Of a stretch of 64,000 bases of DNA, positions 26,351-35,596 are shown piece by piece (positions within the stretch are counted from its first letter, which is position 1; the number at the start of each line of letters is the position of its first letter). The translations under genes and the position numbers were made by a program. This DNA is from Spiro-02 sp964465155. GTDB lineage: Bacteria > Spirochaetota > Spirochaetia > Sphaerochaetales > Sphaerochaetaceae. The stretch spans positions 1-64,000 of the forward strand of contig CAYXIH010000005.1 in NCBI GenBank assembly GCA_964465155.1, given 5' to 3'. The notes below the pieces were generated by a model. That model had not been told where the DNA came from and searched no databases. It worked only from the letters and a program-made list of their open reading frames with translations.

Positions 26351-27646
26351 ATGGTACGCCATCCCAAGCACAACCTGTTCGTACAAATCCTCATGATCGT
26401 GGCAGTCGTCCTGTTGGTCGTCGTCATCGGTCTGCTGCTGTTCCGCTGGACAGCCTCCATTGAATCCCGAAGTAGGGAAAAGGAGCTGCGCAGGGCCCTT
26501 GCAGATGTGCTTGACCAAGGAGGGGAGCGGGGACTCCTCGAGTTGGCCGGGGTGCCTGTGAACAATATTTTCTATGGTGACAGTGGCGTCACCCTGTTCC
26601 AAGGCGACACCGCTTCATGGCGGTTCAGCGCAGATGAACTTCAGAATATCTCAATCTACGATACCTGCAACAAGAGTGTCGTCCATATCACGACCATCGG
26701 GGAAGGCTCCGTAGGCTCCTTCTTGGATGTGTTGCCCGAGCAGGGCACTGGCAGTGGGATCGTCCTCTCACGGGACGGATACCTGCTGACCAATGCACAC
26801 GTTGTCAGTGGCGCTACCTCCATGTCGGTGCGGCTCTACGACGAGACCACCTACGATGCTGTCCTGGTTGGTACCGACGAGGAGAATGACTTGGCTGTGA
26901 TCAAGATCAAGCCATCCTCCAGTAGCCCCCTCACTCCCATCTCCTTCGGGACCTCGGCCGACTTGCAGGTTGGTCAGAAGGTAGTTGCCATCGGAAACCC
27001 CTTTGGCTATGACCGTACCATGACCACCGGTATCGTCAGCGGCTTGGGACGTCCTGTTGTCAGTGACAACGGCAAGGTCATCATGGGGATGATCCAGACC
27101 GATGCCCCGATCAATCCCGGCAACTCCGGTGGCCCGTTGCTCAACAGCCGCGGTGAGATGATTGGGATCAACACTGCAATCTACTCCACCAGTGGGTCGG
27201 CTATGGGAATCTCCTTCGCCATCCCTGTGGATGCTGCAATAGCTGCAATTCCAGACCTCATCAAATATGGAAAGGTCCAGCGTGGCTGGCTGGACATCGT
27301 CCCCGTGCAGCTCTCCGCCCAGATCGTCGAGTATGCCAAGCTACCCGTGGAACAGGGGATCCTGGTCAGCCAGGTTGTAGTTGGTGGCAAGGCTGAGAAA
27401 GGCGGTCTGCGTGGAGGGACTCAGCTGGTACGCTATGGCAACAGCGTCATCTACCTTGGCGGTGATGTGATCGTCGGGATCAATGGAAAGCCGGTGGGCG
27501 AGTACAATGACATGTACAATGCCCTGATGGCCACCCGTCCCGGGGAGAAGGTTGAGCTGACCGTTGTCCGAAATGGTGCAGAGAAAAAGCTCACCGTCGA
27601 ACTTGTGGAACGTAATTCGGAGAATATTGGCTGGATAGTCCGCTGA
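26351..27646 (+). CDS. HtrA/DegP-family serine protease with PDZ domain
   Basis: 431 aa. A single N-terminal membrane segment (about residues 10-31) anchors it, with the rest in the periplasm. The trypsin-like triad is H150 (TNAHVV), D180 (DEENDLAV) and S259 (INPGNSGGPL). One PDZ domain follows (about 315-420, with GLRGGTQLVRY and GDVIVGINGKPV). It degrades or refolds damaged envelope proteins. One PDZ domain and a membrane anchor make it more like DegS than DegP. Start ATG after CGGAGC. Confidence 0.92.
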   Translation: MVRHPKHNLFVQILMIVAVVLLVVVIGLLLFRWTASIESRSREKELRRALADVLDQGGERGLLELAGVPVNNIFYGDSGVTLFQGDTASWRFSADELQNISIYDTCNKSVVHITTIGEGSVGSFLDVLPEQGTGSGIVLSRDGYLLTNAHVVSGATSMSVRLYDETTYDAVLVGTDEENDLAVIKIKPSSSSPLTPISFGTSADLQVGQKVVAIGNPFGYDRTMTTGIVSGLGRPVVSDNGKVIMGMIQTDAPINPGNSGGPLLNSRGEMIGINTAIYSTSGSAMGISFAIPVDAAIAAIPDLIKYGKVQRGWLDIVPVQLSAQIVEYAKLPVEQGILVSQVVVGGKAEKGGLRGGTQLVRYGNSVIYLGGDVIVGINGKPVGEYNDMYNALMATRPGEKVELTVVRNGAEKKLTVELVERNSENIGWIVR

Positions 27647-27739
27647 GTGTTGTCATGTAGTACCATTGGGAGGTACTATACATCTGTCAAGCATACATAG
27701 GCCATCGTGGCATGCACGGTGTTCCAAAGGATAGTCCGA

Positions 27740-29818
27740 ATGGCTGAACAAACAAGCATGGATCCATCATGGGCCGAGCGCATCGAGACGAATGTCCATG
27801 AGGGTGCAAAGGGTGGGGTTCCTACAACTCCCTTCCAAGTGGTGGCTCCCTACGAACCATCTGGTGACCAGGCACAGGCAATAGACCTCCTGGCCAAGGG
27901 GTTGATGGATGGAATGGGGCGTCAGACCCTCAAAGGTGTCACCGGCAGTGGCAAGACCTATACGATGGCAAAGGTCATCGAGCGGGTCCAGCGCCCAACC
28001 CTGATCCTCTCCCACAACAAGACCCTGGCCGCACAGCTGTACCGTGAGTTCAAGTCATTCTTCCCCAACAACGCTGTCGAATACTTTGTATCGAACTATG
28101 ACTACTACCAGCCCGAGGCATATGTCCCTGGCAAGGACTTGTTCATTGAGAAAGATGCAGATATCAACGATGAGATCGACCGCATGCGCATGTCGGCCTC
28201 GTTCTCATTGATGGAGCGCCGTGATGTGATCGTCGTGGCTACCGTCTCCTGCATCTTTGGCTTGGGAAACCCAGTCTCCCTAAAGGACATGATCCATACG
28301 TTCCGCGTGGGGCAATCGTTCAACCACCATGATACCCTTGACCAACTGGTGCGCATGCTCTACGAACGCAACGATGCAGTCCTCAAACGGGGATGTTTCA
28401 GAGTCCGCGGCGACAGCATCGATATCTGTCCGGCATACCTTGAGAATGCAATCCGCATCAATCTTGATTGGGATGAGATTGCATCGCTGCAGTGGTTCGA
28501 TCCCTTGACGGGTGAGAAGGGTGAGGCCGTGGACTCGTTCACCCTCTATCCTGCCAAGCAGTTCGTCATGCCCCAGGAAGCGGTGAAGGCGGCTGTTGGG
28601 AGGATCCAGAGCGAGCTGGAGGACCAGCATGCCTACTTCGTCAACTCCGGTCGTCCGCTGGAGGCTGAGCGCATCAAGTCCAGGACGGAATACGACATCG
28701 AGATGCTGATGGAGATCGGTCATTGTTCAGGTATCGAGAACTACTCACGGCAACTGACCAACCGAAAGCCAGGGGAACGTCCTGCGGTCCTGTTGGACTA
28801 TTTCCCCGAAGATTTCCTGACATTCATCGACGAGTCACATGTGACGCTCTCCCAGATTGGTGCCATGTACGAGGGAGACCGGTCGAGGAAGATGAACTTG
28901 GTAAACTATGGGTTCCGTCTCCCCTCCGCATTGGACAACCGTCCCCTGAAGTTCAATGAGTTTACCCAAGTGGTCGGACAGCGGATATTCGTTTCCGCTA
29001 CCCCGGGGAATACCGAACGCAACGAGAGCAGCCAGATCGTGGAACAGATCATCAGGCCAACTGGTCTGCTCGATCCCGAGATATCTGTCCGTCCCACCGA
29101 GGGGCAGATGGAGGACCTCTATGGGGAGATCCGCAAGAGCATTGCCCGCAAGGAGCGTGTGCTTGTCACCACACTGACCAAGAAGATGGCGGAGGACCTC
29201 TCTGCATACCTGGCCAACCTGGGGTTGAACGTGCGGTACCTCCACTCGGAGATCGAGACAATCGAGCGGGTGGAGATCCTCAGGGACCTCCGGCTGGGGA
29301 CGTTTGACGTGCTGGTGGGCATCAACTTGCTCAGGGAGGGGTTGGACTTGCCGGAAGTCGCCCTTGTAGCAATCCTAGATGCAGACAAGATTGGCTTCCT
29401 CCGTTCAGCGACTTCCTTGATCCAGACCATTGGCCGTGCGGCAAGAAACGCCAACGGCAAGGTCATCATGTATGCAGACCGTGAGAGTGACGCAATGAAG
29501 GAGGCGATCAGCGAGACACAGCGCAGGCGTGCGGTCCAGATGGCCTACAATGAGGAACATGGCATTACTCCTACGACCATCAACAAGGCCATCCATGACT
29601 TGATAGTTCGTGAGAAGGAAGATAGCGCTGAGAACCAGAAGGAGGACATCAAGGTCCGCAAGGGTGCCTTCAATCTACTGTCTGCTTCAGATAGGCGCAA
29701 GTATGTCAAGGAACTGGAGAAAGAGATGCTCGAGTGCGCCAAGAACCTCGAGTTTGAGCGCGCTGCTGTCCTGCGTGACGAGATCGAGCATGTACGCAAC
29801 ATGCAGATCGACTCCTGA
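27740..29818 (+). CDS. uvrB: UvrABC system protein B (excision nuclease helicase subunit)
   Basis: 692 aa from the ATG at 27740, which has AAAGGA eight bases upstream. UvrB verifies DNA lesions and recruits UvrC. Walker A is GVTGSGKT (66-73), the beta-hairpin region follows (NYDYYQPEAYVP), then the helicase motifs FIDESHVT, GLDLPEV and QTIGRAARN. The C-terminal UVR motif (EKEMLECAKNLEFERAAVLRDEI, cited in part) binds UvrC. An N-terminal extension of about 30 residues precedes the usual start. Its stop codon abuts that of the convergent caspase-like gene. Confidence 0.96.
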   Translation: MAEQTSMDPSWAERIETNVHEGAKGGVPTTPFQVVAPYEPSGDQAQAIDLLAKGLMDGMGRQTLKGVTGSGKTYTMAKVIERVQRPTLILSHNKTLAAQLYREFKSFFPNNAVEYFVSNYDYYQPEAYVPGKDLFIEKDADINDEIDRMRMSASFSLMERRDVIVVATVSCIFGLGNPVSLKDMIHTFRVGQSFNHHDTLDQLVRMLYERNDAVLKRGCFRVRGDSIDICPAYLENAIRINLDWDEIASLQWFDPLTGEKGEAVDSFTLYPAKQFVMPQEAVKAAVGRIQSELEDQHAYFVNSGRPLEAERIKSRTEYDIEMLMEIGHCSGIENYSRQLTNRKPGERPAVLLDYFPEDFLTFIDESHVTLSQIGAMYEGDRSRKMNLVNYGFRLPSALDNRPLKFNEFTQVVGQRIFVSATPGNTERNESSQIVEQIIRPTGLLDPEISVRPTEGQMEDLYGEIRKSIARKERVLVTTLTKKMAEDLSAYLANLGLNVRYLHSEIETIERVEILRDLRLGTFDVLVGINLLREGLDLPEVALVAILDADKIGFLRSATSLIQTIGRAARNANGKVIMYADRESDAMKEAISETQRRRAVQMAYNEEHGITPTTINKAIHDLIVREKEDSAENQKEDIKVRKGAFNLLSASDRRKYVKELEKEMLECAKNLEFERAAVLRDEIEHVRNMQIDS

Positions 29819-30823
29819 TTAGAACTCGAACAGGAGCAAGTCGTAGATGCCCCGGATGCTCTGGGGCGTCTGATCTTCCTTGCAGTTGTTGTTGACGTAA
29901 GAAGCGGCATAGGAGAAGATATCGTCCATCCCTATGCCGTACTTGCTGGCAGCTGGCATGCTTCCCGAGAAGTAGAGGTCTTTGAACACCAAGGGTGATG
30001 TTCCAGTTTCGTAACGTGACACCATACCCATGGACGAGAGGAGCCCTTCGGTGAAGAATCCATGTTGTCCTTTGATGGGCCAACCAGGTTCCCATGAACT
30101 CTCGTCTTTTCTCGCTGCCGTGATGATGAACAGCTTGTCCTGCTGTACGGATGGCAAGTTGCTGAACAATTGATCCAGTACGTCACCAAAGCCCTGCTTC
30201 CCATAGGTGGTATCCAAATATGAGTCGTTGCCTTGTCCTTCGAGGAACTGCCCGCTGAAGCAGCTGTCGATGATCAGCAGCTTGCGTCCAGGGATCTTGT
30301 TCACTGCTGCCAGCAATTCGGAGGGGGAAAGGAGGGAAGCGGTCCTCTTCTCTTCAGTCAATCCTGAAACTTCAGTGGTGGAGAATACGAACTCCCCTGT
30401 TTTGTCCAACCCGTGGCCACTATATGTGAGGATGAACAGGTCGTTTTCACCAGCCTCTCCTGCGATGGTCGCTAGCTGTGCCAGTACATGCTCCTTTGTG
30501 GGATAGGTGGCTTCTTTGCGTCTGTTTGCATCGGTAGTTCCCTCCTGCACCATCAACAGTGGATACCCATCAGCAAATGTCCTGTTGGTTGAGAGCTTTG
30601 CACCAAGCCTGAAGGTTTCGGAAAGCCCCTTTGCATCTCCGACCGTGCCTGCAAGGGTAGGACGGGTTCCCGAACTGTTTTTCCAAATTTCAGTGTCTTG
30701 GTAGTCGATGCCGATGCTGATCATCCGAACCAACCCTTTGTCCGGGGCTTTTGTGTAGAGCTCGCAGCTGCAGAGCATCAGGATACAGAGTGCCAATAGG
30801 ATGAGGCTGTGTTGTTTGTTCAT
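29819..30823 (-). CDS. Caspase-like (peptidase C14) lipoprotein
   Basis: 334 aa. A lipoprotein signal (LMLCSC, Cys20 as lipid site) is followed by a caspase-hemoglobinase fold domain. The catalytic dyad is visible: H137 in LTYSGHG and C188 in IIDSCFSGQ. The start of the fold (VRMISIGIDYQD, with VGDAKGLSETF) is also typical of prokaryotic C14 proteins. The C-terminal 120 residues complete the domain (FIITAARKDESSWEP). Such proteases cleave after basic or acidic residues; here the enzyme would sit in the envelope. Its ATG overlaps the stop of the upstream barrel-like gene by four bases, so the two are translationally coupled. Confidence 0.85.
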   Translation of the reverse strand: MNKQHSLILLALCILMLCSCELYTKAPDKGLVRMISIGIDYQDTEIWKNSSGTRPTLAGTVGDAKGLSETFRLGAKLSTNRTFADGYPLLMVQEGTTDANRRKEATYPTKEHVLAQLATIAGEAGENDLFILTYSGHGLDKTGEFVFSTTEVSGLTEEKRTASLLSPSELLAAVNKIPGRKLLIIDSCFSGQFLEGQGNDSYLDTTYGKQGFGDVLDQLFSNLPSVQQDKLFIITAARKDESSWEPGWPIKGQHGFFTEGLLSSMGMVSRYETGTSPLVFKDLYFSGSMPAASKYGIGMDDIFSYAASYVNNNCKEDQTPQSIRGIYDLLLFEF

Positions 30824-31431
30824 TGTTTGCCATCCTGTTTGCGGGACTCGGAGTCAAAGTTGTATCCCAGGGCAATGCCGACTTGTAGCCCTACGATGTC
30901 CTTGCGGAACTGGGCAGAGAGGGGTATCGAGATGGTCAAGAAGCTGGAAGGGGCGACCTTCAGGCGGAACGAGGGAGCCAACGATGTCGATATCGCGCCA
31001 AAGGCTTGGTGGACGTCCAGGTCAAAGCAATACTGGACGGCACATGCTCCCCTCAGTCCAAAGATATCGGTGAAGTCATAGCGGATGGTGAAGGCTGGCC
31101 CTACTGCCCAGAAGTCCCGGTAATATGTCTGGCCCCAATAGATTGAACGGGTGACGTACTGGAGATCCAGCGCAATGGTAAGGGTGCAGTTGTCGATACG
31201 CATCCCGGCGAACGCAGCGTTGATGTCCACAGCCATCTGGCTACGGAAGGGAAGGACTTCACTCTCCCTCAGTGATCTTGAGAGGGGGACAGCCGCATAA
31301 TACGAGTCGCTGACCGTAATCTCTGGAGCCCATGCTACTACTGCGGCAGCAACGGTTGATACTGTGCCCATGAGGAGGAACAGGGAGAGCAATATAACTT
31401 TGCAAGTTGGAATCGTATGGCGTATGTGCAT
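30820..31431 (-). CDS. Small secreted protein, probable outer-membrane beta-barrel
   Basis: About 203 aa from the ATG at 31431, chosen for AGGA upstream and a good signal peptide (VILLSLFLLMGTVSTVAAA). The mature part alternates hydrophobic and polar residues in about eight strand-like stretches (TLTIALDLQYVTRSIYW, FLTISIPLSAQF, VGIALGYNF), consistent with a small outer-membrane barrel. No family recognised. Its stop overlaps the caspase-like gene (ATGA), so the two form an operon and may act together. Confidence 0.7.
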   Translation of the reverse strand: MHIRHTIPTCKVILLSLFLLMGTVSTVAAAVVAWAPEITVSDSYYAAVPLSRSLRESEVLPFRSQMAVDINAAFAGMRIDNCTLTIALDLQYVTRSIYWGQTYYRDFWAVGPAFTIRYDFTDIFGLRGACAVQYCFDLDVHQAFGAISTSLAPSFRLKVAPSSFLTISIPLSAQFRKDIVGLQVGIALGYNFDSESRKQDGKQ

Positions 31432-31447
31432 GCAGGTCCTATCCTTC

Positions 31448-31480
31448 GCATGCAAGTATATGTTCGATTTCCTTGCATGC
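31448..31480. repeat. Inverted repeat in a cluster of CATGCA motifs
   Basis: GCATGCAAG (31448-31456) and CTTGCATGC (31472-31480) form a 9-bp inverted repeat with a 15-base spacer. Further TGCATGC/CATGCATG copies flank it at 31428-31434 and 31489-31497. It lies between thiQ and the barrel-caspase operon. No T-run follows, so it may be a binding-site cluster for that operon's promoter rather than a terminator. Confidence 0.45.
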
Positions 31481-31514
31481 CTATAGTGACATGCATGTTT
31501 TTCTCGCTGCCGAT

Positions 31515-32588
31515 TCATCGTTTGGCGATATTGACCCCTTCTTCATACTCCTCAAGGTCGGAAAGCCGTATTCCCAGGGTAGCCGTAGGGGCAGTAGGAA
31601 GCTCTTTGCTTGTCGCAAGCACCTCATGGCCATGGTACTGGTACGTCAGCAGGTAGTTGCCACCGGTGTACTCGCTTTCCACAAGCATGGCACCAGAGAG
31701 CTGGACATGGGGGAGGAAGTCAGGAAACGCAGTATTTGCATCGGTGTGGACAGTGACTTGTTCAGGCCTGAAGAATACCTGCCGCTCCTGTGTGGGCTCG
31801 ATGTGGCTCCATGAAGCTGGGACAGGGGCATTCTGGACAGTGTCCGCAACTACCTCCAATGGGAGAATGGTACCTTCTCCCATGAATTGGGCTGCGAAGA
31901 GGGTTGAGGGGTGGCGGTATATCTGCTGGGGGGTGGCGATTTGCTCGACTTGCCCGTCGCGCATGACGACTATCCTGTCGCTCATTCCCAGCGCTTCCTC
32001 CTGGTCGTGGGTGACATGGATGGTCGTGATGCCAGTCTCGGCATGGATCCTGCAGATTTCCTTGCGTAGGTGCTTGCGCAGTTGAGCATCCAATGCGGAC
32101 AGTGGTTCATCCAGCAGCAACAGGGACGGCTTGGAGGCGAGGGCACGCGCGAGTGATACACGCTGGCGTTCACCACCTGAGAGTTGGTCGGGCCAACGGC
32201 GTTCATACCCCTGCAGTCCCACCAGTTCCAACAGGGAATGCACTTGTTCCTTCCGCTCCTTGCGGGACACGTGCCTGAGTTTCAGTGAGTAGGCGATATT
32301 GTGCTGTACATCCATGTGGGGAAACAGGGCATAGTCTTGGAAGACCATGCCGATCCCACGTTGCCATGGTGGGGTGGCGGTGATGTCTTTCCCGGCAAGG
32401 GTAATTGTCCCGCTGTCAGGGGGCATGAGGCCACAGAGCAATTGCAAGGCTGTGCTCTTGCCGCAGCCCGATGGTCCGATGATGCTGATCATCTCCCCTT
32501 CATGGACAGTCAGGTCAAGCTGGAGCTTGAACTGTGGATAGGTTGCAGTCAGGTCGTTGCATGAGAGCCAGATGGGTCGGTCAGGCAT
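31515..32588 (-). CDS. thiQ: Thiamine ABC transporter ATPase
   Basis: 357 aa. Walker A is GPSGCGKST (38-46), the signature is LSGGERQR (136-143) and Walker B is LLLLDEP (156-162), with the H-loop in THDQEEAL. A C-terminal extension of about 120 residues forms a TOBE-like domain, making it longer than the E. coli ThiQ and closer to the FbpC/PotA type. The substrate is assigned from the TPP riboswitch at the head of the operon and the ThiB-like binding protein. It overlaps the permease gene by eight bases. Confidence 0.88.
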   Translation of the reverse strand: MPDRPIWLSCNDLTATYPQFKLQLDLTVHEGEMISIIGPSGCGKSTALQLLCGLMPPDSGTITLAGKDITATPPWQRGIGMVFQDYALFPHMDVQHNIAYSLKLRHVSRKERKEQVHSLLELVGLQGYERRWPDQLSGGERQRVSLARALASKPSLLLLDEPLSALDAQLRKHLRKEICRIHAETGITTIHVTHDQEEALGMSDRIVVMRDGQVEQIATPQQIYRHPSTLFAAQFMGEGTILPLEVVADTVQNAPVPASWSHIEPTQERQVFFRPEQVTVHTDANTAFPDFLPHVQLSGAMLVESEYTGGNYLLTYQYHGHEVLATSKELPTAPTATLGIRLSDLEEYEEGVNIAKR

Positions 32589-34296
32589 GTGAGCCTCCCT
32601 TCAAGAGTTCTCCCACCAGGAATACCAATGCACAGGTGAGGATCAGGACGGTTCCCAAGGCACAGGCACCTTGGTAGTTGTATGAATTGATGAGGCGGTA
32701 CATCACAAGGGGGACGGTTGTGATCTTGCTGCTGGCGAGCGTCAGTGTGGCGTTGATCTCACCCATGGAGATGGCGAATGCGAACATGCCCCCGGTAACC
32801 AAAGCACTGCGTAGCAGTGGTACTTCTATGTTGCGGAATGCTTTTGACGGGGTGGCGCCCAGCAGCAGGGCCGAATGGCTATAGGAGCTTGGAATCTTTC
32901 GGTATTCTGGCAACACGGTGCGCAGCACAAATGGCGTTGCTATGACCACATGGGCGAGGACCACCAGCACAAAGGAGATGTCCATGCCTCGGATCTTGCT
33001 CTGGATGAGGTAATAGCCCAAACCGATGATTACCGAGCTGACGGCCATGGGAAGCATCAGCAGGAGTTCCATCAGCATGGTCGTTCCTCCCTTCTTCCCC
33101 TTGATCGAGGCGGCGCAAGTCAATGCCATGGGGACTGTCACAGCCATGACCACCAAGGCGATGATGATGCTATGGATGACCGCATCCAAGGAGGCTCCCA
33201 TCAAGCCGGTGGCTGATGTCGTCCCAAACAGCTGGGAGTACCACTTCAGGGAGAATTGCTCGCCTCCAGCTCGGGATACAGGTGCCATGAACGACCTGAC
33301 GATGATGCTGACAATTGGTGCTAGAACAAAGATAGCTGCGAACAACGCATAGATGGCAGCCGCAATCTTTCCCAAGAGGGTTGCCGGTTTGCGTTGCTCC
33401 CGTTGCAGGGGACTGGAGAAAGCTTCCTGACGGGCAAGTGAGCGTTGGGTATGCGAATACCACAGCAGGAGGAGGCTGGTGATGAGTATCGAGAGGATCG
33501 AGAGGGCGGCGGCTCCTGACACGTCGAATGTCATGCGTGCCCTGCGGTAGATTTCTACTTCCAGCGTGGTGAACTGCGGACCACCGCCAAGCACCAGGAT
33601 GATGGCGAAGGAGGTAAAGCAGAAGAGGAAGATCAGGGAGGCGGCGGAGATGATGGAGGGCATCAGCCTCGGGAGGGTGATCGTCCTGAATACAGTCCAT
33701 CTGCGTGCTCCCAGCAACATCGCCGACTGTTCGCAGCGGGGGTCCAAGTGTTCCCAGAAGGATGAGACGAGGTTCAGGACTATGGGAAAGTTGTAGAATG
33801 CATGGGCAAGGATGATCGCCTTGAACGAATAGAGGATCTTCAGCGGGGGCTCGTCAAGTCGGAACAACGACATGAGCATCCTGTTGAGAAACCCGTTGTT
33901 GCCATAGAATATGACAAACCCCAGGACGACGAGGATAGTTGGTAGGACGAATGGGATGGTGCAGACTGCACGTATGAGCCGTTTCCCACCAAAGCGGTAG
34001 TTCGCCATCAGGTAGGCGCCGGGAAGCCCCAGCAGCAGGGCAAGGAGGGTACTGGCCAAGGCCTGCCAGAGGGTAAACGCCAAGATCCTCAGGATGTAGG
34101 TGTTGGTGAATACCTGGACAATCGGTTGCCAGCTGAATTGTCCATCTTCGCCGATGAATGCATTGGAGAGGGTGGAGGCGAGGGGAAGGAGGAACAACAG
34201 CGACAGCAACATAATCCCAGGTATGGGCAGCTTCCTATAGAAGCTGCTGGTTCCAAGTGCATCCGTTGCAGTACGTGTCGTTCCTTTCCTTCCCAT
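32581..34296 (-). CDS. thiP: Thiamine ABC transporter permease (two fused halves)
   Basis: 571 aa from the ATG at 34296, preceded by GGAAAGGA. About twelve membrane segments form two permease domains in tandem, each with an EAA-like loop (EQSAMLLGARRWTVFRTI in the first, SHSALLLGATPSKAFRNI in the second), as in ThiP and FbpB. It forms the membrane channel for thiamine. The first ten codons of the open frame upstream lack a ribosome site. Confidence 0.88.
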   Translation of the reverse strand: MGRKGTTRTATDALGTSSFYRKLPIPGIMLLSLLFLLPLASTLSNAFIGEDGQFSWQPIVQVFTNTYILRILAFTLWQALASTLLALLLGLPGAYLMANYRFGGKRLIRAVCTIPFVLPTILVVLGFVIFYGNNGFLNRMLMSLFRLDEPPLKILYSFKAIILAHAFYNFPIVLNLVSSFWEHLDPRCEQSAMLLGARRWTVFRTITLPRLMPSIISAASLIFLFCFTSFAIILVLGGGPQFTTLEVEIYRRARMTFDVSGAAALSILSILITSLLLLWYSHTQRSLARQEAFSSPLQREQRKPATLLGKIAAAIYALFAAIFVLAPIVSIIVRSFMAPVSRAGGEQFSLKWYSQLFGTTSATGLMGASLDAVIHSIIIALVVMAVTVPMALTCAASIKGKKGGTTMLMELLLMLPMAVSSVIIGLGYYLIQSKIRGMDISFVLVVLAHVVIATPFVLRTVLPEYRKIPSSYSHSALLLGATPSKAFRNIEVPLLRSALVTGGMFAFAISMGEINATLTLASSKITTVPLVMYRLINSYNYQGACALGTVLILTCALVFLVGELLKGGSHA

Positions 34297-34336
34297 CTTG
34301 ATTCCTTTCCTGCGGTGAGTATACACCGCAAGAACG

Positions 34337-35386
34337 TCAGTTTCTACTCATTTCCTGTGTCCATGCATCAAGCCAAGTGTCCAGCTTCTCTGCGATCAGC
34401 TGTGAAGGAAGGACGTTGGTGGTCTGAGGCTTGGGAGCCCAGTCGAATGCATCGGGAAGATCGACGGTGGAATTGACCGGATACATGGTATTGGTCGTTG
34501 CCACGACGAGCTGTCCGTCGGAGAGCAGGAAGTCGATGAATTGCTTTGCAGCCCCCAGGTTCTTGGAGGATGCGAGGATACCTGCGTTCTCGATCGTTGC
34601 ATTGTGCCCCTGTTCGAACACCAGTGCTTGGTAGCGGGTGGTATCTTCCCACATGACATGGTAGACGGGGCTTGTCGTGTAGCTGATGACCAGTGGTGCT
34701 TCACCTTCTGTGAAGAGCCCATAGGCAGAAGACCAGCCATCTGCAATGGTCAGTGCGTTCTTCTTCATTGCCTTCCACCACTGCAGGTATCCCTCTTCGC
34801 CAAAGGTCTCGATCGACCAGATCAACAGGCCAAGGCCTACTGATGACGTGCGGGGGTCGATGAGGATGACTTTGCCCTTGTACTTGGGATCGGTCAGGTC
34901 CTGCAGGGATGTCGGTGCATCGGCTGCAGCAATCTTCTCGGTGTCGTAGACAAAGGCGAAGTTGCCATAGTCGAACGGGAGCAGCCTGTGCTGGTCGTCG
35001 ATCTGCAGGAATGCAGGAATGTCTGCAAGGGTGGGTGAAACGTAGGGCATGAACAAGCCGCTTGCCAATGCCTTGGAGGCCATGTCGTCGCTGATCCCGA
35101 CAGCCACATCGGCCACTGGGTTCTGCTGCTCCACGATCAGGCGCTGGAGCATCTCCACGCCGCTGCCTGCACTGACAAGGTTGACCTTGATCCCAGTCTT
35201 GGCTTCGAAATCCTTGACCAAGGTCGGACCAGGACCCCAGTCACCGGTGAAGGAGTCATATGCGTACACCGTCAGGACCTGGTCGGCGGCAGCCGCCTTG
35301 GCCTCTTCACGGGTACCTGCTGCAGTTACACCGCTCATGCACAGGAAAATGGCAAGAACGATACACAAGACTTGATGCTTTTTCAT
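34337..35386 (-). CDS. thiB: Thiamine-binding periplasmic protein
   Basis: 349 aa. A signal peptide (VLCIVLAIFLCMSGVTAAG) is followed by a type II binding-protein fold. LTVYAYDSFTGDWGPGP at the mature N-terminus and the SSAYGLFTEGEAPLVISYTTSP segment are characteristic of ThiB. GGAGG lies five bases before the ATG. It is the first gene after the TPP riboswitch, so the whole thiBPQ operon is expected to be shut off by thiamine diphosphate. Confidence 0.9.
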   Translation of the reverse strand: MKKHQVLCIVLAIFLCMSGVTAAGTREEAKAAAADQVLTVYAYDSFTGDWGPGPTLVKDFEAKTGIKVNLVSAGSGVEMLQRLIVEQQNPVADVAVGISDDMASKALASGLFMPYVSPTLADIPAFLQIDDQHRLLPFDYGNFAFVYDTEKIAAADAPTSLQDLTDPKYKGKVILIDPRTSSVGLGLLIWSIETFGEEGYLQWWKAMKKNALTIADGWSSAYGLFTEGEAPLVISYTTSPVYHVMWEDTTRYQALVFEQGHNATIENAGILASSKNLGAAKQFIDFLLSDGQLVVATTNTMYPVNSTVDLPDAFDWAPKPQTTNVLPSQLIAEKLDTWLDAWTQEMSRN

Positions 35387-35443
35387 GAAGCACCTCCGTT
35401 TGGGTATTCTGCCATGGGGATAATAATTTTGAGACGGGATACA

Positions 35444-35516
35444 AGTCTTCCTACGCTGGCATTATCCAGATCAGGTCAACGGGTGTAATCTCAGGCCTAA
35501 TGGCCACCCCAGGACA
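35444..35516 (-). promoter_or_regulatory. TPP riboswitch (THI element) controlling thiBPQ
   Basis: On the minus strand the conserved THI-box segments appear in order: GGGGTG, CCTGAGATTACACCC, then GACCTGATCTGGATAATGCC and AGCGTAGGAAG. The CTGAGA and CCTGATCTGGATAATGCCAGC blocks bind the pyrimidine and pyrophosphate parts of TPP. It ends about 60 bases before the thiB start. No clear T-run terminator is visible between them, so control may act on translation by hiding the GGAGG site. Confidence 0.95.
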
Positions 35517-35560
35517 TAGTCAGCCTACCGAATCCTCCATGGGGTGTCAAGCACATTGAG

Positions 35561-35590
35561 TTGACCCCATCGGGACTCGTGCGGTACGAT
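35561..35590 (+). promoter_or_regulatory. Candidate promoter giving a leaderless nnr mRNA
   Basis: TTGACC (35561-35566) and TACGAT (35585-35590) are 18 bases apart. The ATG of nnr starts seven bases after the -10 element, and no Shine-Dalgarno sequence precedes it, so transcription probably begins at the start codon. Confidence 0.45.
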
Positions 35591-35596
35591 TGTGCC

